This document shows, piece after piece, positions 16,714-26,052 of a stretch of DNA of 64,000 nt. How positions within the stretch are numbered: position 1 is the first letter of the stretch; every line of letters starts with the position of its first letter. The notes under the pieces are model-generated. The model had not been told where the DNA came from. It saw nothing but the letters and a program-made list of their open reading frames with translations, and searched no databases. The DNA lies in NCBI RefSeq assembly GCF_900116665.1, contig NZ_FPBK01000009.1, positions 62,001 through 126,000 on the forward strand, written 5' to 3'. The stretch is from Pustulibacterium marinum (lineage in GTDB: Bacteria; Bacteroidota; Bacteroidia; Flavobacteriales; Flavobacteriaceae). Both the position numbers and the translations under genes were made by a program.

Positions 16714-17472
16714 TTATAACTTTTTCACATCTGGTTCTGGTAACCAACCTGTTTTTCCGTCTGCGAGCTTTATTTTTCGCCAACCGTTGAGTTCATTCAT
16801 TAACTCTACTTTGGTTCCTTCATGCAACATAAAAATCTCGTCTGCCGAGGCATTGGGTTCTGACTTTACATTCGTTTCCGGCACATAGACAATGGCAAAG
16901 TTACTGTCATGAACCACATCAAACTGAATGTATGCAAAAATATTGGTGACAATACACAGCAATAACATGATTCCTGCTAAAATGAAAAATATACGCTTTT
17001 GTAGACTTTTGTAGACCAGAAAATAGACACTCACAAAAATCACAAATAAGAACATGCAAACCACTCCAATTACAGCCCAACCATTATAGGTATACCTTCC
17101 TATGGTATTCTCTTTGAACTTTTGCCAATCAGTCTTTGGTAATGGCTGAATTGCATCAATAGTCATGTTTTTTGCAAAAGTGATATTGTTTTTAATATCG
17201 GCATCGTTTGGAGCCAATTGCAATGCTTTTTCATAGTAATAGATACTTGGCGCTATATGACTTAATTTGTAATGTGCATTGGCCAAATTATAATACAAAT
17301 TGGCAGAGTCTTCTCCGTTCTTTAAAATTTGTTCATATTTAGAAATCGCATCTTCATATTTCTTCGCATTGTACAAATCAGTCGCTTTTCTGAACAATGC
17401 TTCATTATCTTGTGAAAAGCCCACAAAACTCACTAAGAATAAGAAAATATATATAAACTTTTTCATCATCAT
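16714..17472 (-). CDS. batE: BatE-like protein: TPR repeats, two membrane helices and SH3 domain
   Basis: A 252-residue protein, last gene of the Bat operon. It has a signal peptide to about residue 22 (FLVSFVGFSQ) and TPR units at about 24-100 (ALFRKATDLYNAKKYEDAIS, ANLYYNLANAHYKL, SIYYYEKALQLAPNDADIK). Two transmembrane helices follow at about 130-155 and 162-185, then a bacterial SH3 domain at about 190-252 (NVKSEPNASADEIFMLHEGT ... WRKIKLADGKTGWLP). The start MMMKK is ambiguous by two codons. It follows batD by 5 bases. The Bat proteins are thought to form an envelope complex linked to oxidative stress tolerance, but the mechanism is not known. Confidence 0.88.
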   Translation of the reverse strand: MMMKKFIYIFLFLVSFVGFSQDNEALFRKATDLYNAKKYEDAISKYEQILKNGEDSANLYYNLANAHYKLSHIAPSIYYYEKALQLAPNDADIKNNITFAKNMTIDAIQPLPKTDWQKFKENTIGRYTYNGWAVIGVVCMFLFVIFVSVYFLVYKSLQKRIFFILAGIMLLLCIVTNIFAYIQFDVVHDSNFAIVYVPETNVKSEPNASADEIFMLHEGTKVELMNELNGWRKIKLADGKTGWLPEPDVKKL

Positions 17473-17477
17473 TCGTT

Positions 17478-19247
17478 CTAAATTTGTTTATCAATTTTCG
17501 TAATTACAGAAGCAGCTTTGTCATAATCTTGTTGCATAGTTACTTCTGAAGCTGGTGAATACCTTGCCAGTTCACAGCTTTTCAACAAGTTTACAAACTC
17601 ATGAATATCTTCTTGCGCCACATCTTTTTCAGCTAGTAACTGACTGATTTTCTCTTTACTGAATTCAGATGTTTCAATATGTAACTTCGCTTTTAAATAA
17701 TTGTGCAACGCCTTTTCTAGTGCCACATAGAAAGCTTCTTTGTTCCCTAAAGTTTTTCTGGCGGCCGAAAGATATTTCTTAGCTAATTTGTTCGCTTTTC
17801 TAATCTTATTTCCTTGTACGTCGGCAACGTATGCTTCACGTTTATTTCTTGCTAGGATCACAATAGGAATCAACAACAACGGCAAGTATAACAACACGTA
17901 ATACAAGGTTGATTTAAAGAAATTCGATTTTGTTTTGGAAGTCAAATTTGGATCGATCTTTATGAATCTAAAATCGGTTCCTATACTTACTACTTCCTGC
18001 TTATTGGTTCCTGAAGGAATTTGCGTAGCTGCCACATTATTTGTTGGACCATCCAATACATTGATCTCGATTTCTTTTGAAGTTATGGTTTTGTAACTTT
18101 TGGTTTCAGGATCAAAATACGTGAAATTCACCGCAGGAATAGGATACTTTCCTTTGTATCTAGAAACAATCGTATAATCTTCCGAAACGCTTCCTTGCAT
18201 ACCAGATAAACTTACCCGAACATTTTCCTCGTATTCCGGATCATAGGTTTCTAAAGCACTAGGTGTTTTTAACTTAGGAAGCGTTAACAACTTCAAATTC
18301 CCTTTTCCGCTTACTCGCACATTCGCCATTAAAGACTCCGATGCTCTCAACGAATCTTTATTCACAGTTACATCAAAATTGAACTGACCAACCGCTCCTG
18401 AAAATTCTTCTGGTTTTCCTTCTGTAGGTAATGGTTTTACATTCAACTTCCTAGAACCTGCAGAAACTGTTTTATGAGTTTTTTCATAAATAGGTCTTCC
18501 AAAAAAGTCGCGTCTGCTTGTTGGCACGCCCACAGTGATATCTAACGAAAGTGGTTCTATGTTTAATTCTCCAGATTGTTGCGGATACAGTACCACTTTT
18601 TTCAATACCACATAGCGGTAGCGTTTTCCATCGTACGTACCTTGTTCAACCTGTAATTGATCTATATCTATATTCTGGCTCCAGAAGTTGTTGTACTTAG
18701 GATCATCTAGCGGTTGGAAATTTTCGATACTCACCGTAGAACTAAAATACAACTTGTACACTACAGAAACCGCTTCGTTCAAATATGGGTTAGATTTTGA
18801 AACTTCGGCAACCAAATGAAGATTTTCATCTGCAATTTGATCTGCACTTGGTGGTGCGTTCGGATTTTCTACAGCCGCAGTTACCGTTACCTCAACAGGC
18901 ACTGTTTTGTATATTTTATCGTCTATCTCTATAGAAGCCTGACCAATTTTGAAGGTTCCTCTGGCTGTTGGTTGTAAAATATAAGAGTATGATCTATTGA
19001 AACTTCGTTTCCCGTTTGTAAAACTGAAACTTGTAGATTGACTAGGACCTGCTACTACCCGGAAATTATTGAAATCAGGTGGGTTAAAATTATCGCCATC
19101 TTGATTCATAGAAAACTCCACTCGAAGGCGTTCGTTGATACCCAATGTCTTCTTGCTCACTGTAGCCTCAAAGGTCACGGCATCATCTTGTGCCGAAACC
19201 CAAGAAAAGGTAAATAATACGAATATGAGGGTGATTATCTGCTTCAT
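17478..19247 (-). CDS. batD: BatD family membrane-anchored protein
   Basis: A 589-residue protein with a signal peptide ending near SWVSAQ (residue 19). Repeated Ig-like BatD domains (about 22-420) contain KTLGINERLRVEFSMNQDGD, the typical SFSFTNGKRSFNRSYSYIL, a second repeat starting VAEVSKSNPYLNEAV and a third NVRVSGKGNLKLLTLP. One transmembrane helix lies near 446-465 (YYVLLYLPLLLIPIVILA), followed by a cytoplasmic helical tail of about 125 residues. It sits between batC and batE with spacings of 18 and 5 bases, in the standard operon order. Confidence 0.92.
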   Translation of the reverse strand: MKQIITLIFVLFTFSWVSAQDDAVTFEATVSKKTLGINERLRVEFSMNQDGDNFNPPDFNNFRVVAGPSQSTSFSFTNGKRSFNRSYSYILQPTARGTFKIGQASIEIDDKIYKTVPVEVTVTAAVENPNAPPSADQIADENLHLVAEVSKSNPYLNEAVSVVYKLYFSSTVSIENFQPLDDPKYNNFWSQNIDIDQLQVEQGTYDGKRYRYVVLKKVVLYPQQSGELNIEPLSLDITVGVPTSRRDFFGRPIYEKTHKTVSAGSRKLNVKPLPTEGKPEEFSGAVGQFNFDVTVNKDSLRASESLMANVRVSGKGNLKLLTLPKLKTPSALETYDPEYEENVRVSLSGMQGSVSEDYTIVSRYKGKYPIPAVNFTYFDPETKSYKTITSKEIEINVLDGPTNNVAATQIPSGTNKQEVVSIGTDFRFIKIDPNLTSKTKSNFFKSTLYYVLLYLPLLLIPIVILARNKREAYVADVQGNKIRKANKLAKKYLSAARKTLGNKEAFYVALEKALHNYLKAKLHIETSEFSKEKISQLLAEKDVAQEDIHEFVNLLKSCELARYSPASEVTMQQDYDKAASVITKIDKQI

Positions 19248-19265
19248 TTACTGCTTCATCTTAGA

Positions 19266-20147
19266 TTACCAATCTTTCTCTGTTTTTACCGGAACTCCTT
19301 GTACTTTCTTAGCGTTTTGTTTGTCCTGAACATTTTTATCTTCTTGTTCAATAGCTTTCAACATTCGCTTTATCTGCTCTGGAGATGCTTTTGAAGGATT
19401 CTGTGGTTGACCATTTTGGTTTTGCTGATCTGGCTTCTTCTGCTGATCTTTTTTACCATCTCCTTGATCTTGTTGATCTTTGTTCTGGTCCTTATTTTGA
19501 TCTTTTTGATCGCCTTGATCTTGTTTATTTTGGTCGTCTTTATCGTCTCCTTTGTTCTGATCTTTTTTCTGTTGATCTTTATTTTGCTGGTTATCCTGAT
19601 TGTCTTTATTATCCTTGTTCTGATCCTTGTTCTGATCTTTGTTTTGCTGATCGTCCTTCTTGTCGTCTTTATTATCCTGTTGCTGCTTTTCTAGCATTTT
19701 CTTAGCCAACGCATAATTATAACGAGTTTCATCGTCTTTAGGATTGTTTCTCAAAGCATCTTTATAAGCATTTACCGCCTGCTGGTATTGCTTTTCTTGC
19801 ATGTATACATTTCCTAAATTATGAAAAGCCTTGTGCTTTTCTGCTTTGGTTTCGGCGACTTCTGCCGCTTGCTTGTAGCGCAACAAAGCCTCATCATACG
19901 TTTCGTTTGAATAATAGGCGTTTCCTAGGTTATACTTTGCTGTTGCATTTTCACCATAGTCTGAAATTGCTTTTCTATAGTTTGCTTCAGCATCTGTAAA
20001 CTTATTCCCTTTTAATTCTGAATTGGCATCAAATGTATAATCTATACTATTCTGCTTTGCTTTGGCTAAAGCCTCGTCTGTTTTTTCTTGTGCATTTACC
20101 AAACCGAATGCTAAAAATGCACTACAAAATACGATCAGTTTTTTCAT
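19266..20147 (-). CDS. batC: BatC-like TPR protein with long Lys/Asp/Gln/Asn repeat tail
   Basis: A 293-residue protein with a signal peptide ending FGLVNAQ (residue 20). Three or four TPR units cover about 35-150 (AEANYRKAISDYGENATAKY, NLGNAYYSNETYDEALLRYK, NLGNVYMQEKQYQQAVNAYK). A low-complexity stretch at about 158-255 is built of DQNK, DQQ and KDD units, and a short conserved end follows (SPEQIKRMLKAIEQEDKNVQ). Its ATG overlaps the batB stop by 4 bases (ATGA), so translation is coupled. The repeat tail is encoded by near-repeated triplets and is a candidate for length variation. TPRs suggest a scaffold for BatA and BatB. Confidence 0.92.
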   Translation of the reverse strand: MKKLIVFCSAFLAFGLVNAQEKTDEALAKAKQNSIDYTFDANSELKGNKFTDAEANYRKAISDYGENATAKYNLGNAYYSNETYDEALLRYKQAAEVAETKAEKHKAFHNLGNVYMQEKQYQQAVNAYKDALRNNPKDDETRYNYALAKKMLEKQQQDNKDDKKDDQQNKDQNKDQNKDNKDNQDNQQNKDQQKKDQNKGDDKDDQNKQDQGDQKDQNKDQNKDQQDQGDGKKDQQKKPDQQNQNGQPQNPSKASPEQIKRMLKAIEQEDKNVQDKQNAKKVQGVPVKTEKDW

Positions 20148-21193
20148 TTCTCACTCTCTTTTTCATTAAACAGATTCAATTTCTGTACCCATTTTGTTTT
20201 GCGCTCCAACATCAATACGTCTATCAACAATAACAAAATTCCTGCTCCTAAAAACCACTGAAATTGATCTTCAAAATCAGCATACTGTTTTGATTCAAAA
20301 GTGGTTTTATCCATTCCGTCTAAAGTATCGGTTACATATTTTACAGTTTTCTCTGTATCTGAACCATTAATGTATGCTCCGTTTCCTTCTTCGGCAATTT
20401 TCTTTAGCGTTTCTTCATCTAACCTTGTGATCACCGTTTCACCGTTTTGATCTTTCTTGTAAGACATTACCCTTCCGCGATCATCTTTCATTGGAATTAC
20501 GTTTCCTTTCGCTGTTCCAACTCCTATGGTATAAATTTTAATTCCTTCATCAACCGCATCTTCAATGGCGTTCAAATCTTCTTCTGAATGATCTTCACCA
20601 TCTGAAATAATAAACAAAACCCGGTTGGTTTGTTCATCATCATTATAATATGTTTTTGCTAATTCTATAGCTTGGTTGATTGCCGTTCCTTGAGATGAAA
20701 GCATATCAGTATTCATACTCTGCAAAAACATTTTGGCCGCGCCATAATCAGTAGTAATTGGTAATTGTGGATAGGCTTGTGCTGCATAAGCAATAATCCC
20801 AACTCTATCACTCACCAATTTATTCATAATCTCTGAAACAATTCGCTTTGCTTTTTCTATACGATTGGGAGCAATATCTTCTGCCAACATACTTTTAGAA
20901 ACATCAATAGCAAAAACAACATCTACTCCTTCTCGTTTCACGGTTTCCAGCTTGGTTCCCATTTTTGGGTTTACCAATGCCACAACAAAACAAGCAATAG
21001 CCAACAAGAAAACAACAAGTTTAAAAGCTGGCTTAAATTTTGATTTTGACGGTGCCAATTTGTTTAACAATCCTGTATTGGCAAATTTCTTTTGTGTACG
21101 TCTTTTCCAGAACTGTACTGCAAAAAACAGTAACAGTACTATTGGAATGATCGCAAAGGCATAGAAATATATTTTTTCATCAAACTGAACCAT
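20144..21193 (-). CDS. batB: BatB: VWA domain membrane protein
   Basis: A 349-residue protein. Two N-terminal membrane helices (about 8-26 and 54-73) are followed by a von Willebrand factor A domain at about 88-290. Its metal-binding MIDAS motif is intact: DVSKSM near 95-100 (DxSxS type), a Thr in TAINQA and Asp in ISDGEDHS. A last membrane helix (about 310-330, FQWFLGAGILLLLIDVLML) follows. The VWA domain should face the periplasm. The gene overlaps batC by 4 bases and follows batA by 9 bases. Paralogous to BatA. Confidence 0.94.
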   Translation of the reverse strand: MVQFDEKIYFYAFAIIPIVLLLFFAVQFWKRRTQKKFANTGLLNKLAPSKSKFKPAFKLVVFLLAIACFVVALVNPKMGTKLETVKREGVDVVFAIDVSKSMLAEDIAPNRIEKAKRIVSEIMNKLVSDRVGIIAYAAQAYPQLPITTDYGAAKMFLQSMNTDMLSSQGTAINQAIELAKTYYNDDEQTNRVLFIISDGEDHSEEDLNAIEDAVDEGIKIYTIGVGTAKGNVIPMKDDRGRVMSYKKDQNGETVITRLDEETLKKIAEEGNGAYINGSDTEKTVKYVTDTLDGMDKTTFESKQYADFEDQFQWFLGAGILLLLIDVLMLERKTKWVQKLNLFNEKESEK

Positions 21194-21202
21194 AATTCCC
21201 CT

Positions 21203-22204
21203 TTAAATAAAACTTCTGAATACCGTATTTCTTAATAAAAACTCTAATAATAATAATCCTAAACCGAGTAAAACAAACGGTCTGAATTTTTCATCAAAGT
21301 TGGTATATTTAAATTCTTCAATTTCTGTTTTTTCTAGCTTATTGATATCATCATAGATATTTGCCAAGCTAGCATTATTGGTCGCACGGAAATATTGTCC
21401 ACCAGTTCTGTCGGCAATATTTTTCAATAAATCTTCATCTATCTCCACCTTACGCATTCCGTAACGGAAAGAACCGTTTGGGTTTTGTGCAATTGGCGTT
21501 TGAGCCATTCCGTTAGAACCAATTCCAATCGTATATACTTTAATTCCAAAAGCAACAGCAAGTTCGGCAGCATCTTCGGGCTCAATAGAACCGGCAGTTT
21601 TCACACCATCTGTTAAGAGAATAATTACTTTACTCTTTGCTTTGGAATCTTTCAATCTATTCACAGCAGTTGCCAAACCAGAACCAATTGCGGTACCGTC
21701 TTCAACCAATCCGTAATTTACATCTTCCAACGCTCTCAAGGCAATTGACTTGTCACTGGTAATAGGAGTTTTGGTAAAACTTTCGCCACCATATACCACC
21801 AAACCTATACGATCACTCGGGCGTTCTTCTATAAAGTCTGCGGCAACTCTCTTTAACGCTTGCAACCTATTTGGTTTCAAATCTCGTGCCAACATACTGG
21901 ATGAAACATCAATGGCCATGACAATATCAATACCGTTGGTGGTTTTGGTTTTTGAACTGACATCGGAACTTTGTGGTCTTGCCATTGCTGTGATGAACGC
22001 AGCTAAAGCCAGTAATCTCAACACAAAAAGTAGCGGTCTTACTTTGGCCAAAAAAGATGATGATACCTTAAATCCATTAACGGACGACATGCGTAAAGCG
22101 GCCGTCTGTTTTTTTCGTTTCCAAACATACCATGCAATGGTTAGTGGAAGCACCAATAACAGCCAAAAAAACTGTGGATTTGCAAATTGAATTCCTTCTA
22201 ACAT
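21203..22204 (-). CDS. batA: BatA: VWA domain membrane protein
   Basis: A 333-residue protein with helices at about 9-27 and 56-75, a VWA domain at about 90-300 and a C-terminal helix (about 310-326). The MIDAS residues are present in DVSSSM, GTAIGSGL and LLTDGVKTAG. BatA and BatB share the family tag ML-A-DL/DI-PNR after the MIDAS serines. The ATG overlaps the stop of the upstream gene by one base (TAATG), which indicates translational coupling. In other bacteria BatA and BatB associate with MoxR-type ATPases. Confidence 0.94.
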   Translation of the reverse strand: MLEGIQFANPQFFWLLLVLPLTIAWYVWKRKKQTAALRMSSVNGFKVSSSFLAKVRPLLFVLRLLALAAFITAMARPQSSDVSSKTKTTNGIDIVMAIDVSSSMLARDLKPNRLQALKRVAADFIEERPSDRIGLVVYGGESFTKTPITSDKSIALRALEDVNYGLVEDGTAIGSGLATAVNRLKDSKAKSKVIILLTDGVKTAGSIEPEDAAELAVAFGIKVYTIGIGSNGMAQTPIAQNPNGSFRYGMRKVEIDEDLLKNIADRTGGQYFRATNNASLANIYDDINKLEKTEIEEFKYTNFDEKFRPFVLLGLGLLLLEFLLRNTVFRSFI

Positions 22205-23910
22205 TATTGTTGTGGTTTGTTTTCTTTTTGTTTATTCATAGAGTTTACCTCAATAGAACTTTCTATCCGATCTATAATATCTTGCGCGTAATCATCGTCT
22301 TGCCTAGACAAAATAATGACAGCTTGCTCATAATTATTGGTTGTAAACTGTATGATCTCATAATTTCCTGAAACCATAGTTGCACCATCTGCTCCTACTG
22401 GAAAATCTGCAGTACCGTAAACTTTAGTCCCCGTTCCACCATCTTGGCTACTGAACTCTTCTTGCTTGGTCACCATATTGGTAACTCCGTTTGCCTGTAG
22501 AAAATTCAATTTGTTTTGCAATGAAGCTTCTGCATTTGCCTTAGCGCCTTGTTGGTATTGAATAGTTCCTACGGTTACAAAAAAGTTATCCGTAACACTT
22601 CCGTATTGAAAAGTTTTAATGCTTTTGATAATGGAATCCTGACCTTCAGGAATAGCGGTTTCAACCCTTCTTAAAACCTTTGGTGTAGTCAATTTGATTG
22701 GTGGAAAACCATATTGGCTGGTAACCCATTCGCCTTGTTTCAGTTCTCTAGTTGGGTGTCCAAGCAGGGTATCTTTTACATTGGTAAAACCTAAATATCC
22801 TATAGCAACTCCACTAGAAATTATTAAAATTAAAACGGAAGCAATTACACCTACTAAAACTCGCTCTTTTCTTCTGCGCTTCAAAAGCATTTCGCGGTAT
22901 GCCTCTGTTTCTTCCAATTGCTGTTCTGTTGGTGGCGGTAATGATTCTTTGGTTTTTACTACCACTTCTTCAATCACTTTGGTATCGGTATTTACCTGAC
23001 TATCGTCTGGTTTTACTCTCGCAAATTTTACTAAATCTGCCTTTTGCAATACTTTTTTGAAGTTGGCAATAGTTTCTGATTCTAACTCTATGTTTCCACT
23101 ATCCTGAAGCATTTCTAACTTTAAAAATAATTCGTCTGTAGTACTTTCAAGTGCAGAAATATGTGTTTCCTCTTCTAAATATCTTTTAACGATTATAGTT
23201 AATTCAGAATAGTATTCTTTGTGTTTTGACTCAATAATATATTTTGAATTTTCTAACCTTTTCAACTCTTCCATAGCTCTATCGAACGGAGGAAGCAATG
23301 CTATTTTTTCTTCTTCGGTCAATGGTTTTTTACGAATAACAAACCAGTAGATCAAGAAACCTATAATAGCTAAAGGAATTAAAATCCACCAATACGCAAG
23401 CCAATCGATATTTGATTTTTCAACCTCTACCAATGGTTTGATGTCGTACATTTTTTGTTTGGTGGTATCTACTACAACACCGCCTACTTGAACACGAATG
23501 GAGTCTAGCAAGTACTGCTTTTCGTTCACCAATATTTTCTGCCGTGGAATGTAATAAGCTCCAGAGTCAAACTGTGTTAAAGCATACTCTCTTTTCCAGA
23601 TAAATTTATATGCTTCTTTTGTAGTATCTATTTTAGAAGCCTCTACCAATTCCAGAGGCATAAACGTTGCCTTTTCTGGAAACAATACGGTTGCTGTAGA
23701 ATCTGCTTTTACCGTAACGGTATAATTGATCTGATCGCCTATTTTAATGGCCGTAGTATCTACTTTTTGCGAAACCTGTGGTTGCTCTTGAGACCACAAG
23801 GAAGTAACATTTACTAAAAATGCAACAAGGGCAATTGCTATATTCTTATATGTTTGTGATGTTACTCGCGCTTTAGAAATATATTTTGAAGTTATTTTCA
23901 AATGATTCAT
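22204..23910 (-). CDS. BatD-like membrane protein of the MoxR/Bat operon
   Basis: A 568-residue protein, not a standard named Bat protein. It has an N-terminal hydrophobic signal at about 23-40 and a BatD-like beta domain at about 45-140 (TTAIKIGDQINYTVTVKADS). A membrane helix lies at about 172-193. A cytoplasmic helical domain at about 205-310, of the type in DUF4381 proteins of Bat clusters, contains LERLKxLENSKY-like FDRAMEELKRLENSKYIIES. A second helix (about 350-372) is followed by an outside domain of about 190 residues ending Lys/Gln-rich. It lies one base after the DUF58 gene and overlaps batA by one base, so it is firmly part of the operon. It may replace or extend BatD function. 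Confidence 0.8.
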   Translation of the reverse strand: MNHLKITSKYISKARVTSQTYKNIAIALVAFLVNVTSLWSQEQPQVSQKVDTTAIKIGDQINYTVTVKADSTATVLFPEKATFMPLELVEASKIDTTKEAYKFIWKREYALTQFDSGAYYIPRQKILVNEKQYLLDSIRVQVGGVVVDTTKQKMYDIKPLVEVEKSNIDWLAYWWILIPLAIIGFLIYWFVIRKKPLTEEEKIALLPPFDRAMEELKRLENSKYIIESKHKEYYSELTIIVKRYLEEETHISALESTTDELFLKLEMLQDSGNIELESETIANFKKVLQKADLVKFARVKPDDSQVNTDTKVIEEVVVKTKESLPPPTEQQLEETEAYREMLLKRRRKERVLVGVIASVLILIISSGVAIGYLGFTNVKDTLLGHPTRELKQGEWVTSQYGFPPIKLTTPKVLRRVETAIPEGQDSIIKSIKTFQYGSVTDNFFVTVGTIQYQQGAKANAEASLQNKLNFLQANGVTNMVTKQEEFSSQDGGTGTKVYGTADFPVGADGATMVSGNYEIIQFTTNNYEQAVIILSRQDDDYAQDIIDRIESSIEVNSMNKQKENKPQQ

Positions 23911-23911
23911 T

Positions 23912-24778
23912 TTATCCCCTTCTTTTAAAATAGCCCAATAGCTTTTTTACATAACTTTCATCTACTCTGCTACTCAAGGTACCGCTACCACTTTTGCTAA
24001 AAACAGTTTCAAAATACTGTACGTTTTCTTGATAATACTTGGTGTATTCTCTACGCACTTTTTTAGAACCTGTATTTACCAGCACTAACTCGCCTGTTTC
24101 GCTATCTTCCATTTGAACCAATCCTAAATTTGGAATTTCTTCTTCTCTAGGATCATACACTCGAATTCCTGTAACATCGTGTTTTTTACCAGCAATTTTG
24201 ATGGTTTGCTCATAGTCTTTCGCCATGAAATCTGACATTACAAAAACAATTGCTTTTTTCTTCATCACACTACTTAGAAAACGAAATGCTTCGGCAATAT
24301 TGGTTTTGGTGCTTTTTGGCTCAAACTCCAACATTTCTCTGATGATTCGTAAAACGTGTGATTTTCCTTTTTTGGGTGGAATGAATAGTTCTATTTGATC
24401 TGTAAATAGAATGACTCCTATTTTGTCGTTATTCTGAAGTGCCGAAAAAGCCAACGTTGCAGCAATTTCGGTAACTACTTCTCTTTTGAAAGCATTTTGA
24501 GTACCAAACATTTCAGATCCGGAAACGTCTACCATCAACATCATGGTCAGCTCTCGCTCTTCTTCAAAAACCTTGATATAAGGCTCATTGTAGCGAGCCG
24601 TCACATTCCAGTCGATATTTCGAACATCATCACCAAACTGATATTGACGCACTTCGGAGAACGTCATACCTCGACCTTTAAAAGTAGAGTGGTATTCGCC
24701 TCCAAAAATGTGATCGGACAACCGGCGTGTCTTGATCTCTATTTTTCGTACTTTTTTTAATAATTCTTTTGTATCCAT
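23912..24778 (-). CDS. DUF58 domain protein of the MoxR/Bat operon
   Basis: A 288-residue cytoplasmic protein with a DUF58/VWA-like fold. Family marks are IFGGEYHSTFKGRGMTFSEV, the invariant YQFGDDVRNIDWNVTARYNE and a MIDAS-like MVDVSGSEMFGT near 90-100. The end FKRRG is typical. DUF58 proteins accompany MoxR AAA+ ATPases and are presumed partners or substrates in assembling or activating the VWA membrane proteins. It lies 90 bases downstream of moxR and one base upstream of the BatD-like gene. Confidence 0.93.
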   Translation of the reverse strand: MDTKELLKKVRKIEIKTRRLSDHIFGGEYHSTFKGRGMTFSEVRQYQFGDDVRNIDWNVTARYNEPYIKVFEEERELTMMLMVDVSGSEMFGTQNAFKREVVTEIAATLAFSALQNNDKIGVILFTDQIELFIPPKKGKSHVLRIIREMLEFEPKSTKTNIAEAFRFLSSVMKKKAIVFVMSDFMAKDYEQTIKIAGKKHDVTGIRVYDPREEEIPNLGLVQMEDSETGELVLVNTGSKKVRREYTKYYQENVQYFETVFSKSGSGTLSSRVDESYVKKLLGYFKRRG

Positions 24779-24868
24779 TTCGCTTCAGTATTCACAGCTG
24801 TTGAATAGATTTTTGGTTCTGTTAGCTGTTCAAAAAACAACATTTTTCACACTACTGTTTACTGCTCT

Positions 24869-25870
24869 CTATGGCACTTCGATCTCATTAACAATTTTGC
24901 TAATGATTTCTAATGAAGAAATATTTTCTGCTTCAGCTTCGTATGTAATTCCAATTCTGTGACGTAGTACATCGTTTACCACAGCTCTTACATCTTCTGG
25001 AACTACATAACCTCTACGCTTGATGAATGCATAACATTTTGCTGCGTTGGCAAGGTTGATACTTCCCCTTGGTGAAGCTCCGAAACTGATCAAAGGTTTT
25101 AAACTTTCTAAATTATATTTTTCTGGATAACGAGTTGCGAAGATGATATCAAGAATATACTTCTCAATCTTCTCATCCATGTACACCTCTTTCACGGCTT
25201 CTTGAGCTCTTATGATTTGCTCTGTAGAAACTACTGGATTTACTTTTTCAAAAGAACCTTTTAAGTTGGCACGGATAATCAATTGTTCCTCGTCTAATTT
25301 TGGATAATCAATCACTGTTTTCAACATAAAACGGTCAACCTGTGCTTCTGGTAACGGATATGTACCTTCTTGCTCTACCGGGTTTTGTGTTGCCATTACA
25401 AGAAATGGTTTGTCTAACACAAAAGTTTCATCTCCAATAGTTACTTGCTTTTCCTGCATAGCTTCTAGCAAAGCCGATTGTACTTTTGCAGGCGCACGGT
25501 TTATCTCATCTGCTAATACGAAGTTTGCAAAGATTGGTCCTTTTTTAATGGAAAAATCATTGTCTTTGATATTGTAAATCATTGTACCTACAACATCTGC
25601 AGGTAATAAATCTGGTGTAAACTGAATACGACTAAAAGAACCGTGAACAGCTTTTGACAGGGTATTAATTGCTAGGGTTTTTGCCAATCCGGGAACTCCT
25701 TCAAGCAAAATATGTCCTTTTCCCAATAAACCAATTAACAACCTTTCTACCATGTATTTTTGACCAACAATCACTTTGTTCATTTCCATGACTAGAAGGT
25801 CTATAAAAGCACTCTCTCTCTCTATTTTCTCATTCAATGTGCTTATATCAACTGTACTTGTTTGCTCCAT
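24869..25870 (-). CDS. MoxR family AAA+ ATPase
   Basis: A 333-residue cytoplasmic ATPase, first gene of the Bat operon. Walker A is LEGVPGLAKT (about 75-84), Walker B is FVLADEINRAPAKVQSALLE (about 135-154), sensor 1 lies in VMATQNPVEQEGTYPLPEAQ, the arginine-finger region is VDRFM, and the C-terminal lid contains FGASPRGSINL. MoxR ATPases act as chaperone-like motors for metal insertion or complex assembly with VWA partners, which here are encoded directly downstream. The promoter should lie in 25871-26019, but I see no clean -7 box on the minus strand. Confidence 0.95.
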   Translation of the reverse strand: MEQTSTVDISTLNEKIERESAFIDLLVMEMNKVIVGQKYMVERLLIGLLGKGHILLEGVPGLAKTLAINTLSKAVHGSFSRIQFTPDLLPADVVGTMIYNIKDNDFSIKKGPIFANFVLADEINRAPAKVQSALLEAMQEKQVTIGDETFVLDKPFLVMATQNPVEQEGTYPLPEAQVDRFMLKTVIDYPKLDEEQLIIRANLKGSFEKVNPVVSTEQIIRAQEAVKEVYMDEKIEKYILDIIFATRYPEKYNLESLKPLISFGASPRGSINLANAAKCYAFIKRRGYVVPEDVRAVVNDVLRHRIGITYEAEAENISSLEIISKIVNEIEVP

Positions 25871-26014
25871 TTGTTTTTAGTTTTGTTGGATGAATGTATC
25901 AAGCTTTTTTTATAACAACGCAAATTGTCGATTTTATAAGATGATAGCTGTTAATAATAGGTTAAAAATTAACAACTAACTCTTGATTTAAGGAAGTTTT
26001 AGCGTTATAACTGT

Positions 26015-26022
26015 TACATTTG
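26015..26022 (+). promoter_or_regulatory. -7 box of the aldo/keto reductase gene
   Basis: TACATTTG fits TAnnTTTG and lies 30 bases before the ATG at 26053. It overlaps the TTG at 26020 that would be the start of a longer frame, which argues for the later ATG. Confidence 0.5.
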
Positions 26023-26052
26023 AATACTTCCTTTCTTAAAGGTGTTAAATTT

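Noticed and set aside
19385-19705. Long open frames opposite batC, one highly hydrophobic
   Set aside because: They are mirror images of the DNQK repeat codons and have no independent start context or family resemblance.
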